Source: Branchiostoma floridae
Taxonomy: Eukaryota; Chordata; Leptocardii; Amphioxiformes; Branchiostomatidae
Reading direction: 5' to 3'
Assembly (NCBI RefSeq): GCF_000003815.2
Contig: NC_049983.1
Location: 25,851,003 to 25,915,002, forward strand
Length of the DNA: 64,000 nt
A program made the position numbers and the translations under genes. The notes under the pieces were generated by a model. It had not been told where the DNA came from. It did not search any database and saw only the letters and a list, made by a program, of their open reading frames with translations. Positions within the stretch are counted from its first letter, which is position 1. Each line of letters starts with the position of its first letter. Below are positions 40,701 through 52,700 of the stretch, piece after piece.

Positions 40701-43700
40701 TAAGGCCACACCATACCCTTAAGTTCTCCAACATCTTAAAGTGACAATTCAGTGACTATCATACAAGGAGAGGACAGGGAGGAAAACATGAATATGACTG
40801 TGTTCAAATCATTAAACTGAGTGCACCATCCAGAACAGGATTTTGGTCCTAATGGGCTTTGTCTGCAATACATTGTACTTTGCACCTTTGTTAACTTACT
40901 AACCTCGAAACTACAGTCAAACCAGTACCAGTAACCAGCTCTGTAGCACTCAAGGACTACTTGGCCAATTTGACCACTTTTGGGCAGTCCCTTTAGTTAG
41001 ATAACAATTTCTTCCATTGACACTTACTTACATAAAGAATCCTGTCTATAGTGACCACCTGTCCACATAGACCAGATTTTTAGGTCCTCGTAGTGGTCTT
41101 CTTGGGCAGTTAAAAAAAAATTATTATTTCCACCCACCCTGTTCCACTCTCCGGTTCTCCACTGCCCCCCTCCACAGGATTTTGGCAGGCACGTCTCCTG
41201 GGCACTCGGCGTGGGGATGTGCGCGCACGCCGAATCGTCTGCTACGTTACCATGGATGTCTCGACAGCTGACGTATCTCTGTCGGAGTCCCTGGCCGCAT
41301 GTCACCGAGCACTGTGCAGAGGTAAGACAGAATTCCAGAACATGGCAAAACATCCAGCCATTATCGTATAAAAATGGCATCTTACATCAAAGGCCTGTAA
41401 TACAACTTGGCGAATACACACTTCCTACTTCCAAACAGAAATAAGTAAGGATGACATCAGTATATAAATATTTGCTATACGAATGGCAATACCTCATCGA
41501 CTATGGGTCTCAGGATGGGAAGACCAAGGTTATCATAGAGGAGTTAAGTCAAGAAAGACTTAGACAAGGTAAGTAATACGTGGCACGAGGCAAGAAAAAA
41601 CGTGGGAGACCAAAGGTAGAGACAACTCACAGAGGTCCTGAAGGGGCAAATAGGAAAAAATCAAGTCATCAGACAGGCAAAGGCATTGCTGGATGTAGAG
41701 AGACCCCCTTCCCTCCTACCTCAGTCCAGGAGCCGGTTCTCCACTCCGTCCTGACCCAAACAGGTGGTGGGGGTGTGGTGGGCACAAGTTCAAGACACGG
41801 CGCAAACTCGCAATCCTCCACGTCGATGTGCCGTGCCGCTGCGTCGCATTCGCTGTCCTCGAGCTCCTCGCCTTTCGGGGTCCGGCACACCACGGCGCGG
41901 AGACGGTACCCGCGGCCGCACGTCACGGTACACTGGGGTGGGCGGGAAACAAACACTGAGCAGCTATATACAAGCTAACATTTGACAAGACTTCTATCAT
42001 GAGCAAAACTACTTTGTGAACTTAGGGTAGACAGTATAGCCCAGTTATAATGTAGTGCACAAAACACAGATGTAAGTGTTGTTATCCTCAGTTCAGAGGT
42101 CAGGGGTCCAACCCAGGCACTGAGCGTATTTATAGTGGCCTGATTTTTGCCAGCTTAAGTTCTCTTTCTTTCTTCACCTGTCCCCAGCTGCTCTAGTGCC
42201 AGGTGGGACACTCCCCCAGGTTGCACACCTGTCCCCAGGTAACTCACCTGTCCCCAGCTGCCGTAGTGCCAGGTGGGACACTCCCCCAGGTTGCATGGTT
42301 GCTTCATCTCCGGTCTGGAGTCTGTCTCGCAGTCGCTGAGCTCGACCTCCTGCACACCGTTGTGGCAGAACGCCTGCCGATGCCGGACACCATCGCCACA
42401 CGTCACCGAGCACTGCAGGGGAGGGGGGCAGAACAAAACAATAAGTTCTCGGATATTGAAGAAGTATACTGTAACACTGAAATGGAAGATCAAAATGTAA
42501 AATACACTATATTTCCTCCCTTTTAGTGCTGAACTTATTACAATTTTGTCATCCAGCATGTTGTGTTTTATTTCAAAATGATGAATTTAAATATGTATTC
42601 ATAATCATTTTCTTATTTTTAAAGTGACAATTTCGGGGCATGAAGGCTGAAGTTTGCAGCGAAGAATTTGTTGCCGACTCTGGGCTTCTAAAGAGGTTGA
42701 CAACCTGATTCAGGCAACAAGGTATAGAGACGCATCTGGAGACATTAGAATCCAGGAATCAAAGGCAAGATGGAGAAATGCGATACTCACTCCAGTCCAG
42801 TCGTTGACGACCCACTGCGGGCAGGCGCGATCGTTGCAGACCTGATCGACAACCCGGCTGCTGGCGTCGCACTCGTCGTGGGAGACCGGGTTCCCACCGC
42901 TGTCCAGGCAGCTGGCGTCACGGAACCGGCTGCCGCCACCACAAGTCCGCGTGCACTGCAAACACAATGTACAAGATAAGTAAATCTGTAACTGTTTGTA
43001 GAAGACACTCGTCATGAGAGACTGGGTTCCCACCACTGTCTAGGCAGCTGGCGTCTCTGAACCGGCTGCCTCCACCACAAGTCCGCGTGCACTGGAAACG
43101 CCATGCACAACGTACAGTAAATCATTACATGTTTTTGCGGTTTCCACAGTGACCTCAAACTTCTTTACTATTACATGTACTACAGTCTTGACCACAAGCG
43201 TAAATCATGGTAAAAACCTCCTATCCCCTGCTGCCACGAATCAAATCTCTGAGATAACAATTTACAGTGTGCACACAGGAACACAATCCATGAGTGAGAT
43301 TTTGATATACTTGTTAATTTTCACAGTCATTCAAGCATTGATCAACACAGAAAAATAGAGCCACTAATAGAAGAATCCCATTGCTGGAAGTGAAAATACA
43401 TAGAAAACTGTCACTCATTTCTATATTAAGTGAAAAGTTGGTTCACACAAGTAAAAAAAAACATTTCCTATTCTCAAACACCCATTTCTTTGATGCCTTG
43501 TTCAGCACCAAGGACAGAGAAAACAGGGACCCACTATCACAGTATGTACATTGTATAGATTTTATTTCCACGCATGTCATACCTATTACCTACAATGTAC
43601 TTGACAATATGTACTAGCCCAACAGGACAAGTGAATTTTATAAAACTTGTCCAACCATGACATTGTCATGGTGAAGGTAAAAATCATGTCTAACCTCAGA

Positions 43701-46700
43701 CCAAGGTGTAAACTCCCAGTGCGTGGGCAGACACTCCCCGGAGCACCTCTCCACCTCCGAGGGGCGCTGGTCCTCGCAGTACTTGTCATCCACCACGATT
43801 GGCTGGCTGCTGAGCGGGTTCTTCACACACTGGATAACTCTGGAGACGGTTCCTGTGCCGCAGCGCACAGAGCACTCGCTGGTCTGGGCTATCACCCACC
43901 TATGGAAGACACGGAAATGGAAAGGTAAATATCATTTTGTGTCTTTTCTATTATGTCATGGCTTTTCTTGTACACGGAAATCTCACATTTTTCTCTTCTT
44001 CAGGACATTGACATCCTTAAAATACAAAATCAGGGCATTCCTGCAGAAAAAAATTACGACCAATAACCATTTGAAAGTACTTTAGAATGAGAAATACCTT
44101 ATTGTAATTCCACTGTCATAAGAAAGGCGACAGATGGTCGCCAAATAATTAGCTAGGTATCAATTCTCTAGTTAAAAAAACTTGATTTTCCACTTAAAGA
44201 TCAGATTGAGACAAAATTTGAAAAAAGTAACAAAATGGACTCTCACATGATCTCACAGTCCAGGTTACAGGTGGATGTGACAGTGCCAGGTTTGTTCAGG
44301 TGGTGGCAACGTTGGTCGGAGACCACATGGCCGTCATCCTCCCGGACACACTGCACCTTCTTCTTCTTCTGCCCTGTACAGCGAAAAGTCGTCATGGTTT
44401 GAGAAAAAAGAAATTTCTTCAAATACAGACTAAATATTAGTTGTGTAGTGTAAGGGTCCAACCCTTGCAATACAGGGAATAACAGACACTAAACCTGATA
44501 GTGATTGAGTGTGTGTGTAGTAGTTCAAATAGCAATGTACATTTGTACCTATTCAAGTCAGAACGTAAACATAAGGTTAGGCAGATCATTGAACTTCCTG
44601 ACAGGTTGCACTGTTAGGCAAAACCCTTCATGTTCATGTCAAGTACATGTTAACTAAACAAAATGCAGTGTAGTGCAGTTAGGCAAATGCTGCCAAACTG
44701 CCTTGGGCCGCCAAGAAACCGACTGGCTGGCTGGCTGCCCAGTATGTCTAGCACCCAGGGTACACTTGACTAGGGTTGATCGTGGGGGCATTTTGTCACT
44801 GAGCCACTGCCTCCCTCTATGTCACCACATCACCCAGGGTACCACATCATAAACCTTCCCCTCTCACCCTACGTTGTTTCCTGGAGAACAAAGTCGGACT
44901 CACCTTGGCAGACCTTGCTGCACTCCCCCCACGGCCCGTTGGGGTCCCATCTGAACTGAGGCTTCTCCACAGGAAAGCTGTATGAGTAGCGGATATCGGG
45001 AGGGTACAGCTTCCCTACTGACAGAACCTGTGAAACATTTCACATATTAGAATGACTCTGCATGAAGCTTAAAGCTTAAATTGCATAGGAAGAAACAAGG
45101 GTGTCCTTACAATGCCTTCAGATAGAACCTGTATTAAAGATAGAAACGGACAAAATTCATCTGGAGTTGTACCAACATACTTTATAGTTGTGTCTGTCCA
45201 TTTTATCAATTTTATTTTGTTTCTTGTAGTAGACGTGTTGTTTGATACTGTATACAACTGGGGCTAAAAAGGCATTTTGTTTGTTGCTAACCTAGATTTT
45301 ACAACAGGACTTACAACAGTACCATTCTACCCTCTTAGTCTGTACTGCATCAGTGCTGCTTGCCTACAATGTCTCGTTGATGCATTTCATGACATTTACA
45401 GTGCTTTTTTTTTTACAGCTGAAAAACTTTGCCTTTCATTACTGCAATCTGTATTCTTAATTGTTAACGTCAGTGTTGTTAGGCTCCCCTACCATGACTA
45501 CAATATATCCTCATTAATGCACTTGATGGCACAGCTAGAATTGATCATGTGTCTACGTTAAGGTTGATACCATCACTACAATGTCCTCTTGATGCATATC
45601 ATGACAATGATACATGTAGATTGAGTCTTTACCCTTATGTCTAAGTCAGTGCTGATACATGAATATATGTTCCCGTACCATGACTACTATGTCCTCCTCG
45701 ATGCGCTTGGTCCCGTTGACACGTTCGATGGCGTTGTCGGAGCCCGAGTACTCGAGCACGGCGGGGCCGGCCACCCTGATCTCCCGCTTAAACATGCTGA
45801 CCACGAAGTTCCCGTTCAGGATGTACTCCCCGTTACTTCTTCTCAGGGCTGGGTGGGAGGACAAGACGTTGTAAGATTTCTTCAGCATCAAACAAACTTG
45901 GTATGTGACAATACATGTACCTGACTCCAAGTAACAAGCTGCAGAAGACGGAAATATAGGAGCAAGCCTGTCCTAAAGAAACATACTAGAAACTTAAGAG
46001 TCATTTAGACTTAAGACTGCAATTGTCTTAAACTTACCAGAAACTTTAAAGTCATTGTGATAGACCAATTCCATAGCCCCCGCCATCTCCATCAAAACAT
46101 AAACGTGCAAAATAGAAACATAAATTCGACGGACATGCATCCCTCTCTTATACATGTAGGTTGAACTGATGGACAGTGGGGATCTGTGTTGTTTAACATT
46201 GATGCAGGTAAGCATCTGGCACAAGTCACACCTACCGAGATAGTTGTCGTCGTCCACTCGTCCGTAGTAGCCATGCTGCCTGATGTCGATGTTCGTGGCC
46301 CCGCGAGGGATGGTAGCCACATCATTGTAACCTGGGGGACAGAACACATAACCATTACGATAAATGACATGAATACAAGAAAAACCATACTTGGGATTCG
46401 TCTTGGATCTGTCAATAGGATGGTCTTGTTGAAGCAGGTGTAAAAACTGAAATCATTTCACAATCTATGATGTATATCTGAGTAAGAAAAGTTTCAGTCT
46501 CTCTGCATTTGAGAGTGCTTAAGATTGTATTCAACATCTGAAACTTCCATTTCAACTTCTTGCTGAATACACAATAAAGGTCCCCATGTTACTGAAAGAG
46601 AATGTCTTTTATAATAGAATTATTACTAATAGTATGATTCTTTTCTGACTTTCAGATCTATAGAGTAAAAGATGTCTAGCCTTTTACTTTAGTTTAGTTA

Positions 46701-49700
46701 AAATTTTCGAAATTGCTGGAGCCTTTTAATCCACCCAGTGTTAAATGCTTGCTATGGCAACCCATGTACAATCATTCAGATGATTTCTACACTAATGAAA
46801 TCTTGTCAAATCATACAGTGACAAAAGGAATGCTGCATAAAGGTCACATGACGGATTGACTGTTGAAAAATCATTTCAAGGGTGAGACACGAAACCACAA
46901 GTGTGGCCTCTAGCTGGGTGGCAGTCTGGGTTGATGCTTCAGATGTTCTTTGTTTGTAGTTATGGGAAACATCAGTCACGATACACATCTGTGTTCTGGA
47001 CAAGCCTAACTTTGTAGTCACATTCATAGGAAACTTCGATGGTGGTATGACACATATCTGCCTTCTACCCAGACCTACATGCAACTTTGTAGATATACAT
47101 TATAGGAAACACCAGTCACGATAAAGATCCGTGTTCTAGCCAAACCTAACTTCACACTCATAGGAAACATCAGTGTTATATCTGCCTTCTACCCAGACCT
47201 ACCACATGCAACTTTGTAGATATACATTATAGGAAACATCAGCAGCACAACTGATAGAAATCTAATATGTGGTACTACACATATCTGCCTTTTACTCAGA
47301 CCTACATGTAACTTTGTAGTTTGATACATTAAAGAAAACATCAGTGGCAGGACTGATACAAATCTACCCAAACCAAAGGAAGGAAATGTCTGGGGTTCTT
47401 CCACCACCTTCATCACTCCCCCTCCGCCATTTTGGGTGGCACAAGGTCGCCATGACCTTTTGTGTCTTCATGTTCCCCAACATGAAGTTCAAAGACAATC
47501 TACATCAATCTATAACATCAATAACTTGGCCTTGAAGACTTCTTAGATAGGAAGACATGGTCTACGTGCCAGCTAGCATGGACTCTTGACTATGATAAGG
47601 ACAACCCTGGAAACTCAAGCATAGTAGTTGACAAGTGAAAATTGTAAACTGTCAAACTAGCTATCAATCATTTGTTATAATATCAGGAAAAAACTATCCA
47701 GTAAGTACAAATTTTTCAACTGGTCTGAGGTTTGCAGGGATACCATCACGACAATGAGGAGGGCTTGAACACGGGAACAAGGACAAGCTAGAGCCATACA
47801 AGATATCTACATCATCTAACGTCACCTGACCACAAACCTGACCTTCAGGACTTCCAAGACAGGTAGACGTGGCCTACGTGCCAACAAAATGGAAAAATAA
47901 AACTTTTGTACAACCAAGATGATCGAGAATGTATCTGACACGTAACCATAGTGACCTGTCAAATCAGACAAGATCTGTTACACTTTTAGGAAATAATATT
48001 TACTCAGAACACGTTTCTTTGTCTATCACAACAGAAAAATGTCCTAAAATGTACAAATACAGGTCAGAAAGTTTACAGTCCGCTGACAAAGGACGACCCT
48101 GGAAATTCAAAAGTAGCTGACAAGTGAACATTACAACTTGTCAGACCAGCTATGATTTGTTATAATCTCAGGAAAAAAACTATTTGGTAAGTACAAATTT
48201 TTCAAGTGGTCTGAGGTCTGCAGAGATAACATCACGACAATGAGGATTGGAAGGGCTTAAACAATCTGGGGTACAAGAACAAGCTAGACCTATACAAAAT
48301 TATCCAATGATCATTTATCTGACAGACACAAACTTAACCTTCAGGATTTTGAGGACAGATAGACATGGCCTACGTGCCAACAAACTGGAAAAATAAAACT
48401 TTTGCACAACCAAGATGACCCGAGAATGTATCTGACACGTAACCATAGTTACCTGTCAAATCAGATGATTTGTTACACTTCCAAGAAATAATAATGACTA
48501 AGAACACGTTTCTTTGTCTATCACAACAGAAAAATGTACTAAAATGTACAAATACAGGTCAGAAAGTTTACAGTCCGCTGACAAAGAACAAGAGCTGGTC
48601 AGTCTTTGATGAACGTGTGTAAAGTATAGCTGATTACAGACTTCCTCTCAGCTGTTAGGTAGTAGACATGTCCACCCACAGCTCCAGGCTGGGAGTGATG
48701 GCGGAAAAACACCTGGTGATTGGAACCGCACAGCTGCGTCAGTTTCAAGGTCAACCAAGGACACCCACAAGACTGTAGCGGTCCTTAACTTTAAGGCACA
48801 CAGCGACCAGCTTTTGGTAGTATATAATAGTATACCCACTGCACGAAAATCGATCAGATGACGAGTCTGCGAGCTCTAAATGACATTTTGGAATTAACGT
48901 GTCTGGTATTTTCTCTTTCAGAATTTGAGGGATTGTCGTCGATTTTTAGATGTCGGACAATACTCACTGTGCCCTAAAACTTGTAAAACATCAGCAACTT
49001 GTTGCCGGTGATGGTCAAAGAGCTTATCAGCTTATCACCAGGTTGTTTTGTTTTAGCTTGTCACATGCAAGAGGTCATGGGAGGTTTATTATCAAAGGTA
49101 AATTCCCATGCAGACAGAGTCTTGCACAAAGTGACAGGGACGGTCTTTAGGTGATCTTAAAATCAATTGTCCGACCTTCCAATGATCACAAAGTATGGCT
49201 GAAGCTTGTCAACAAGGTGACAAGTATTATAATGTAGATTTCACAAGATAGAAGGCCCACAATTAGAAGTCACTTATCACCATAATATATGGATAAACCT
49301 GGATGACAGGTACCTGACGAATAATGTGCTTTCTTCTGATACTCTTTCTGACCTTTTCAGTAATTTCAACAATTACTGCCCCTAAACTTGGCTCCTAAAA
49401 GAAGGAGCACCCACGGTAACTGGTCTGTGCAGCATTTAACTACGATTACTGTAAGTACAAATCAAGGAGCCTATAAAACATGACTGTCAGAACAGATCAT
49501 GTGAGATCACAGGAAAATTGTATCACCAACAACATTTATATCGTCATTAAGTAAACTTTGGGAACATGCGAACGTTACGAACTAAATAAGTTTCCCCTTT
49601 TCCCTGGATTCGGTATTAGCCCAAAATTGGTCACTTTTTCGAAGAATTCGCTGAGAAATTCAGGTAGTTGACCTTTTATGACCTTGGAACAAGCTGTCTG

Positions 49701-52700
49701 GCCCAGACACGAATACAACTATAAGATTTCCATGTGTTTCTGCTACAGATCCATGTGTCTTTCTCTTTATGTAATTTTGATGGACACCTTGGCTACATGC
49801 AGGTAACGAGACAGGATTCCAACACCTGTACATGGGCTTTACAGGGCCAAGTGTTTTTTTTTTTACTCAGCAGTTTTCGCTGTAAACCTTAATCCAAAAC
49901 ATTGTTGGCTCTACAACTCTTGAATGTTAGATGATAAAGTGCTGCACCTGCAGTTTGCACTAGAGACAACAGGTGGAGATTCTAAAGTGTAGGTAGTAAC
50001 ATTTGTACCCTGTGCTTGTGCCACACCATGGATGTTTTTATAACTTCTTCATACATGTGTAAGTAACAGTTCAAAGAAGCAATTTAACCTTCACACAAAC
50101 AGTGTCATGGTCAAGAATTCTGAGGAATACTCTTTGCTCATTACTTCTCTATTAGATATTCACAACACAATACTGAAAAGGCAGCATAGGAAAGAGAAAG
50201 GAAGAATTTTAACAATGGAAACAAAAAAATGAAGCCTTTGTAGCCCTAGTTCTTAAATGGGACTGCAAACCTGATCGTGGTGTGGACATTAAAAAAAACA
50301 GGCAAGATGCACAAGATGTTATAATCAGTGCTCTTTCCCCATGAACAGTTGGGAAAAACTGCTTACCATACTGGATAAGGTTGAAGGTTCCAGCCACAGT
50401 TTTGCAGGAGGAGTTGTCCCCGCCGCACACCCCGCACTTGTCTCGCCGAGCCTTTGAGTTCAGGACACGGTCACAGCCCGCTCTCTGAGGGGAATGCAAC
50501 ATTTGACATTAGTACACAAGCGAATACATGTACAGCAGAAGCTGCTTAATTGCACACCCTAATTGCCAGTGTATTTCGTACTCTTATCCAGGTGGTGCAA
50601 CAGTGCAAAGTTATCCAGCTGGACCGCGCTGGTTTGGGATTTGGGGGTTCCGTGCAATTAAAGTGCAATTAAGTGTGCAGTAATCCATTGTGCAATAACT
50701 GGCACCCTAGCACATGTAGCTGTCCAACATTCAGGTCCTTCTCACCACTTCATTCCTTACCACTCCTATAAGTTATGAAAATGTTTCTGGTGGAACCATT
50801 TGGTACCTGTTGCATGCAAGGACATTGCTCCTAATATATGTATGAAGAATGGGAGACTAAATAATCTCCAAGCAGATCCACGGTGTCGTAATATAGTATC
50901 AAACCCACCGTAGCCCATTTGACTCCCTTTGCCCGGCTATACTCCTTGGCCAGCTTTGATACTATCTAGTGTAGGAACTGCTTGGAGATTATGGGAGACA
51001 TTATTGGCCACTGCTGGTCGCAACTCATCCTGACTCAATGACTCTAGGTACACATCAGAAACACCTGCTGCACATCTCCAATTTAACCTGAACTCGCCTG
51101 TCTTTCCAGTCCTGTACACTAGATACAATACTTATCACTATGACATCATCATCCCCGCATGTGTGCTATATTGCTTTCCACTGTCCTCAAAAACAAGGAA
51201 TGAACCAGACAGAGCAGGTGAGTTCAGTGACATTACACAGGTAGGGGGTGGCTAAAAATATCCGAGACTGCCAATGTGCTCAGGGCTCAAGGTCATGATC
51301 TATCGTTAAGTGGAGCGAAAAAATTTGCAGTATTTTGACAAGGGCCTCCCACTAATCGTTTTCCTTGGAACAATTAGATGCCTTAATCTACAGTTCAATG
51401 CAAAACTGCTAGGGGAATGTTTTTCAAATTTTGAATGAGCACTTCCTATAGTCCTACCTACAAACAAAATTATCAATATTTGGTGATAACTCCCACAAAA
51501 CAAATACAGGTGAAAATCTAATCTCCATTTTTTGTACACTTTCTCCACATTTTTATCCAGCTGTAGTGTTCCCTTTATAGGCCACACCAAATCTACCTCT
51601 TGGTTCTGGGATATTTTACGCAAAATTGTAGCAGTGCTGGAAGAAAAACTTGCACCTGACTCACTGTTCACTCCTTATAACCGCATGAAATCAAGCTACT
51701 GCAACAGAATTTCCCCTTAAGTTGTTTTCGTGCTTATTTTTTTCTTGCAAATCCAAGAACCAACAAATTCAATTTCTGTGGCTTAAAAACAGACTGTTGT
51801 CATCATTGCCGTAGGGCAAGCCCCCTCACCTCTAGCTGGTAAATGTTTAGAGAAACAAAGGGGGAGTGCGAGGAAAGCTGTTTTCTCACCACCCTTCTCA
51901 GTGAACCAGAGTCCTTACATCTCGGAGGTGGGGACTGTTTCATTTGGAGGTTAATAGGGGTCAAACTGGGACAGATTTGGAGAAGTCTTGGAACTAAAAT
52001 GTTTGGGGCTCAAGATCAGGACCTTAGGACACCTGCCAGGGGAGAACAGTCAGCATCTTCAGTTTGATGTTCTTTCAAACGCTGCCTACGTGGAAAAAAT
52101 AGAAGAGTTGGCTGAGAATTTCTGTGGTGAATCACATTATACCCAGTTCCCACTGGGGCTGCTGCAATGAGCGACCAAAAGTCTTCTTTGTTCAGTTTCA
52201 CTGATGAAAAAGTGACTTTTGGAAGTTTTGTGCGCTTTATGTCAACGTATTTTTACGTTTCATACACATCATAGATCAAATTTAATGAATAAAGTTATTG
52301 ATCACTCCATTTTCCCACTATCGCGAAATGAAATCCCATATTCTTTACGTACCCGGCACATGCCCTGTACGCAGATGTCGTTGGTGTCCGGTCCGCAGGG
52401 CGTCCCGTCGATGACCTTGTTCTTGAGCCGGTAGTATGCTGTGCCCGTCGCCACGCGACAGAACAGCTTGCACCGGTCCTTCATCAGAACTGTAAACAAA
52501 TGAGCAAAAAGTATTTAAAAAACAGTAAATCTTGAAATCTTTGCCATGTTTATTTGGGATTTTTGTCAGTGCCTCTTTAACCATGAAATCACAGCAAAAT
52601 AATTATAAGTGTTTTGTATTTCTTGTATCTCAAGAACAAAATTTGGTAGCAATGAGAACTTCAACAGAGAACATGGAACAACAACATATCCATTCACACT

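Larger units (their letters stand above)
39937..43694 (-). other. Short introns of the TSP1-4 to TSP1-9 cluster
   Basis: These introns are about 315-740 bp. They hold the partial exon copies described separately. One intron also has a segment at 40915-41090 of the acagtcaaacc family. No other genes. Confidence 0.6.
45849..50366 (-). other. Introns of the spacer region
   Basis: The intron 46332-50366 holds two repeat blocks (46965-47345 and 47525-48600). The remainder shows nothing recognisable. Confidence 0.6.

Noticed and set aside
45277-45561. 94-codon plus-strand frame
   Set aside because: Intronic, low complexity, no motif; antisense to the spacer intron.
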